A DNA stretch of 64,000 nt from Adlercreutzia wanghongyangiae. GTDB taxonomy: Bacteria > Actinomycetota > Coriobacteriia > Coriobacteriales > Eggerthellaceae. The stretch spans positions 124,001 through 188,000 of the forward strand of contig NZ_JAYMFF010000002.1 of the NCBI RefSeq assembly GCF_035989245.1, written 5' to 3'. The notes under the pieces were generated by a model, which searched no databases, was not told where the DNA came from, and worked only from the letters and a program-made list of their open reading frames with translations. A program made the translations under genes and the position numbers. Each line of letters starts with the position of its first letter. Positions within the stretch are counted from its first letter, which is position 1. This document shows, piece after piece, positions 61,750 to 64,000 of the stretch.

Positions 61750-62142
61750 ATGGCACTCCCTACGATCACGGGGCGTGAAACCATTGCGCCCTCGCGCACA
61801 ACGAAAGTTCATTTGAAACCTCTCCCAGAGCCGCAAGGATTGATGGCCCTGCTGATGAGGCGAAAGCGCAAACCAACCCCCATTGACACCCTGGTTACCA
61901 ACTTCTGGCACGGCCTCATGGCGCGTTATCGCACGTATCCGTGGGACAAATTCATGTCCATGGCTGCTCTGGATAACCTGGATGCCCTCGAAACGAAAAC
62001 TATCTACCTCGATTCAGAGTGCATCCCTTCCCTAGAGGCCCTGAGGACGCTATGTAGCCTTGTTTACCCACAGGGCTTCACCGTTTCCCTTGTGCGGGTG
62101 CAGAACTCAATGGGAGACCTGGAAATACTCAGTAAAGAATAG
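61750..62142 (+). CDS. Unrecognised protein of the transfer module
   Basis: A 130-residue protein with a basic N-terminal third (ALLMRRKRKPTPIDTLVTNF) and an alpha/beta C-terminal part (LEALRTLCSLVYPQGFTVSL). No membrane helix. It lies 71 bases after the previous gene and 11 before the next, so it is part of the same operon. No family is recognised. Confidence 0.65.
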   Translation: MALPTITGRETIAPSRTTKVHLKPLPEPQGLMALLMRRKRKPTPIDTLVTNFWHGLMARYRTYPWDKFMSMAALDNLDALETKTIYLDSECIPSLEALRTLCSLVYPQGFTVSLVRVQNSMGDLEILSKE

Positions 62143-62153
62143 GAGATAAGATC

Positions 62154-62924
62154 ATGGCAGATAATTCACAACGTCCGAAGAATGACAACGACTATGGCCC
62201 TTTCAACAGGTTTGCATATGGCAGCGATCAGAGCGATCAACAGCCCAAGGAACTGTGGAAGCCACAGCGCACTTCCAACGCAACCACAGCCCTCATCGTT
62301 GCAGCCCTCGGCTTCTTAATCCTTTGGGCTATCGACTACGCTGCTCACGTTGACGCAGTGGCCCAACTAGGAATCGCCGTTCTCATCGACGCGCTGAAGT
62401 CAGTGCACGAGATAGTGGCGTTCCTGCTTTCCCCTGCATCCCTTGTCATCGGCATTGTTCTTCTCGTTGGAGGGATAGCCCTGGAGATGTGGGAGCAGAC
62501 GAGAACCCCACCTCCAATGTACAGGGTGCGTGATGAACTCATCACCGCCCTCATCGACTCTGGCATATTGAAGCCTGATGTTGAGCGTATGAACAGCCAG
62601 ATTCGCATATTCCCCTCAAGCCATTACGACAGACTTAACCATTGCTACTCATTGGAGTTTGAACTGAAGTCTGTAAAGGCAACTCCTGACCGCATGGAAA
62701 AACTGCAAGAAGGTCTTGCTAGCGCCTTTTACAAGGCCCAGGAGGTGGAACTGGAACCATCCAGGGATAAGCGAGGCAACCAGGTAGGCTGGCTGTTGCA
62801 CGTCTTCTACGACGTAGACCCCTTCTCGAAGACCCTTGAGCAAAACAACCCCTTTGACGATGACCCGCTGGCCCCAGCGGACAAGGCAACGAGAATCAAG
62901 AAGATAATGAGAGCAGGTAGGTAA
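62154..62924 (+). CDS. Two-TM protein of the transfer module
   Basis: A 256-residue protein with two long membrane helices (TTALIVAALGFLILWAIDYA, about 42-62, and ASLVIGIVLLVGGIALEMW, about 100-118) and a cytoplasmic domain of about 130 residues. Its place just before the ATPase gene suggests that it supplies the membrane anchor that single-chain FtsK/TcpA proteins carry at their N-terminus. This is inference. TAGGAGATAAG precedes the ATG. Confidence 0.7.
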   Translation: MADNSQRPKNDNDYGPFNRFAYGSDQSDQQPKELWKPQRTSNATTALIVAALGFLILWAIDYAAHVDAVAQLGIAVLIDALKSVHEIVAFLLSPASLVIGIVLLVGGIALEMWEQTRTPPPMYRVRDELITALIDSGILKPDVERMNSQIRIFPSSHYDRLNHCYSLEFELKSVKATPDRMEKLQEGLASAFYKAQEVELEPSRDKRGNQVGWLLHVFYDVDPFSKTLEQNNPFDDDPLAPADKATRIKKIMRAGR

Positions 62925-62926
62925 CC

Positions 62927-63148
62927 ATGACGAAGATAAACAAGTCCCAGGCCCTGAAGTACAAGGCAATGCGCGACCAGTACCGCAGTGAGCGCACCTC
63001 ACTCATAGCAGAGCACAACGCCAGGATGGCAATGCTCATGAAGATGATCGATGAAGAATGCGCCTCCCATCACCGCAAACTCTCCTACCTGGAAAAAGAG
63101 TTTGAATTCAATGTTCAGAGCATCGGCATTGGAAATGAGGTGGCCTAG
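62927..63148 (+). CDS. Small coiled-coil protein
   Basis: A 73-residue helical protein (ALKYKAMRDQYRSERTSLIA, then ARMAMLMKMIDEECASHHRK) that starts 2 bases after the previous stop and whose stop abuts the start of the ATPase gene. Tight spacing indicates cotranslation and a likely shared complex. Confidence 0.65.
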   Translation: MTKINKSQALKYKAMRDQYRSERTSLIAEHNARMAMLMKMIDEECASHHRKLSYLEKEFEFNVQSIGIGNEVA

Positions 63149-63955
63149 ATGGATATGCTCGTTGGATATGACAAGATGCGCAATGAGGTGCGCATGGACA
63201 TAAATGACCCCATGAGAATAGGTCTGCTAGCGTCCTCTGGCTCAGGCAAGACAACCCTCCTGCAGAACATCGTGCTCATGCTCTCACGTGAGTTGAGGGA
63301 AAGAGTGCAATTTCTTGGAATGGATCCGAAGTTGTCGTCTCTGACCTCGATAGAGCCGAGGTTCAGTGTGCCAGTGTTCACCCAGCCAGCGACCTGGCTC
63401 CCAACCATGAACAAGATCGAACAAATCATGAATGATCGTCTTGCGGAAATGAGAGCAAGAGGGTGGTCGAAGATCGACCCCATAAAGCACGGCCATGAGT
63501 TCCCGCAGATCATTGTTGTAGTGGAGGAACTTCCCTCCCTCATCAACAACAGTGAACTGAGCAAGAACGAGCAGAACGCTATTCGTGAGTGGTTCGGCTC
63601 CTACCTTCGCATGGCCCGAGCAGCGAACATGGGAATATTGGTTGCCTCCCAGACCTTTGATTCAAGTGTGACCATCGCCACCAGCATCCGCTCGCAGTTC
63701 AACATCAGGTTCATTGGCCGCTGTTCCCTTGGCGACGCGAATCTTTTCTGCGAAGGACAAACCGACAAGTGCAACGTACTGCGCCTCGCAGGCCCAGGAG
63801 AGTTCTTCTTTGCGCAAGATGACTTCAACCAGTGGGTAAGGTTTAAGACCTGGTATACCGATGAGGAACGCATTCGTACCATGGCCCAGGCCTACTCCGT
63901 TGACAACCGTGACATTGGCCTCGGATGGCGCGTCCATAATCCCTTTGAAGACTAA
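63149..63955 (+). CDS. FtsK/TcpA-like DNA-transfer ATPase
   Basis: A 268-residue RecA-fold ATPase of the FtsK/SpoIIIE/TcpA class. Walker A is GLLASSGSGKTT (about 26-37), Walker B is IIVVVEELPSL (about 120-130), and LVASQTFDSSVTIATSIRSQ near 168 corresponds to the Gln/Arg sensor region of translocases. It lacks the N-terminal membrane part and the DNA-reading gamma domain, so the separate two-TM protein may anchor it. It would move element DNA between cells or couple it to a channel. Confidence 0.85.
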   Translation: MDMLVGYDKMRNEVRMDINDPMRIGLLASSGSGKTTLLQNIVLMLSRELRERVQFLGMDPKLSSLTSIEPRFSVPVFTQPATWLPTMNKIEQIMNDRLAEMRARGWSKIDPIKHGHEFPQIIVVVEELPSLINNSELSKNEQNAIREWFGSYLRMARAANMGILVASQTFDSSVTIATSIRSQFNIRFIGRCSLGDANLFCEGQTDKCNVLRLAGPGEFFFAQDDFNQWVRFKTWYTDEERIRTMAQAYSVDNRDIGLGWRVHNPFED

Positions 63956-63961
63956 CTAAAA

Positions 63962-63993
63962 AGTGCGGTAGGGCTATAGCGCTCAACCGCACT
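63962..63993. terminator. Hairpin after the ATPase gene
   Basis: AGTGCGGT pairs with ACCGCACT; the 16 bases between can add a few more pairs. No T-run is visible before the window ends, so it may be a terminator or an intergenic protein-binding site. Confidence 0.45.
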
Positions 63994-64000
63994 GCTACAT

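Overview
The window looks like a chromosome segment of an anaerobic gut actinobacterium of the class Coriobacteriia, probably family Eggerthellaceae. The support is high-GC codon use, a 12-TM LuxR-type regulator next to a Tat-exported flavoprotein reductase, a NikR/HypE nickel locus, and repeat-rich surface proteins. This placement is inferred from gene content; no rRNA or marker gene is present to confirm it. The left 49.5 kb is chromosome. From about 49.5 kb to the right edge lies an integrated mobile element whose far end is outside the window.

1-16 kb is a mosaic of small, mostly single-gene units: a PemK-like toxin with a RelB/DinJ-like antitoxin, XRE and MerR regulators, GNAT acetyltransferases, Fic and HipA-like proteins, a P-loop ATPase behind an array of phased operator repeats, and a CPBP protease. 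Several gene ends are damaged: a GNAT gene and a CPBP gene appear fused tail to tail, a zinc-ribbon gene left a second copy of its 3' end 1.2 kb away, and a 162-bp inverted-repeat element sits between two genes. 16-35 kb is mostly housekeeping and envelope functions: a SemiSWEET transporter, a 1460-residue surface protein, ferredoxin, hypE-nikR, a phosphohexomutase, the LuxR/flavoprotein pair, galE, a VanZ/HAD pair, an SDR and a DUF2148 protein.

36-48 kb holds the most unusual locus. Eight tightly packed or overlapping minus-strand genes encode membrane proteins, an OmpA-domain lipoprotein with a vWA-like fold, two coiled-coil proteins, a membrane-anchored pseudokinase, a second degenerate vWA-like protein and an anchored beta-rich protein. 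Across a 63-bp gap, in the opposite direction, lie a zinc-ribbon/TIR/TM/beta-propeller protein and then a protein ending in a RyR domain. Kinase plus vWA recalls the TerY triads, and TIR plus RyR recalls nucleotide-signal conflict systems. I know of no described system with this combination and propose it as an envelope-linked sensing or defence island.

49.5-64 kb is an integrative element inserted in the anticodon loop of a tRNA-Met gene; only the tRNA 3' half and its terminator remain at this end. It carries a tyrosine integrase with phased arm-type repeats, an iteron origin followed by a HUH endonuclease/SF3 helicase Rep protein, a surface protein with a SipW/TasA-type signal region and DUF285-like repeats, a set of minus-strand cargo genes (one between 130-bp direct repeats), a possible structured leader RNA, and a transfer module ending in an FtsK/TcpA-like ATPase. 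Integrase, Rep and FtsK-like ATPase without a visible type IV secretion apparatus resemble an AICE-type element.
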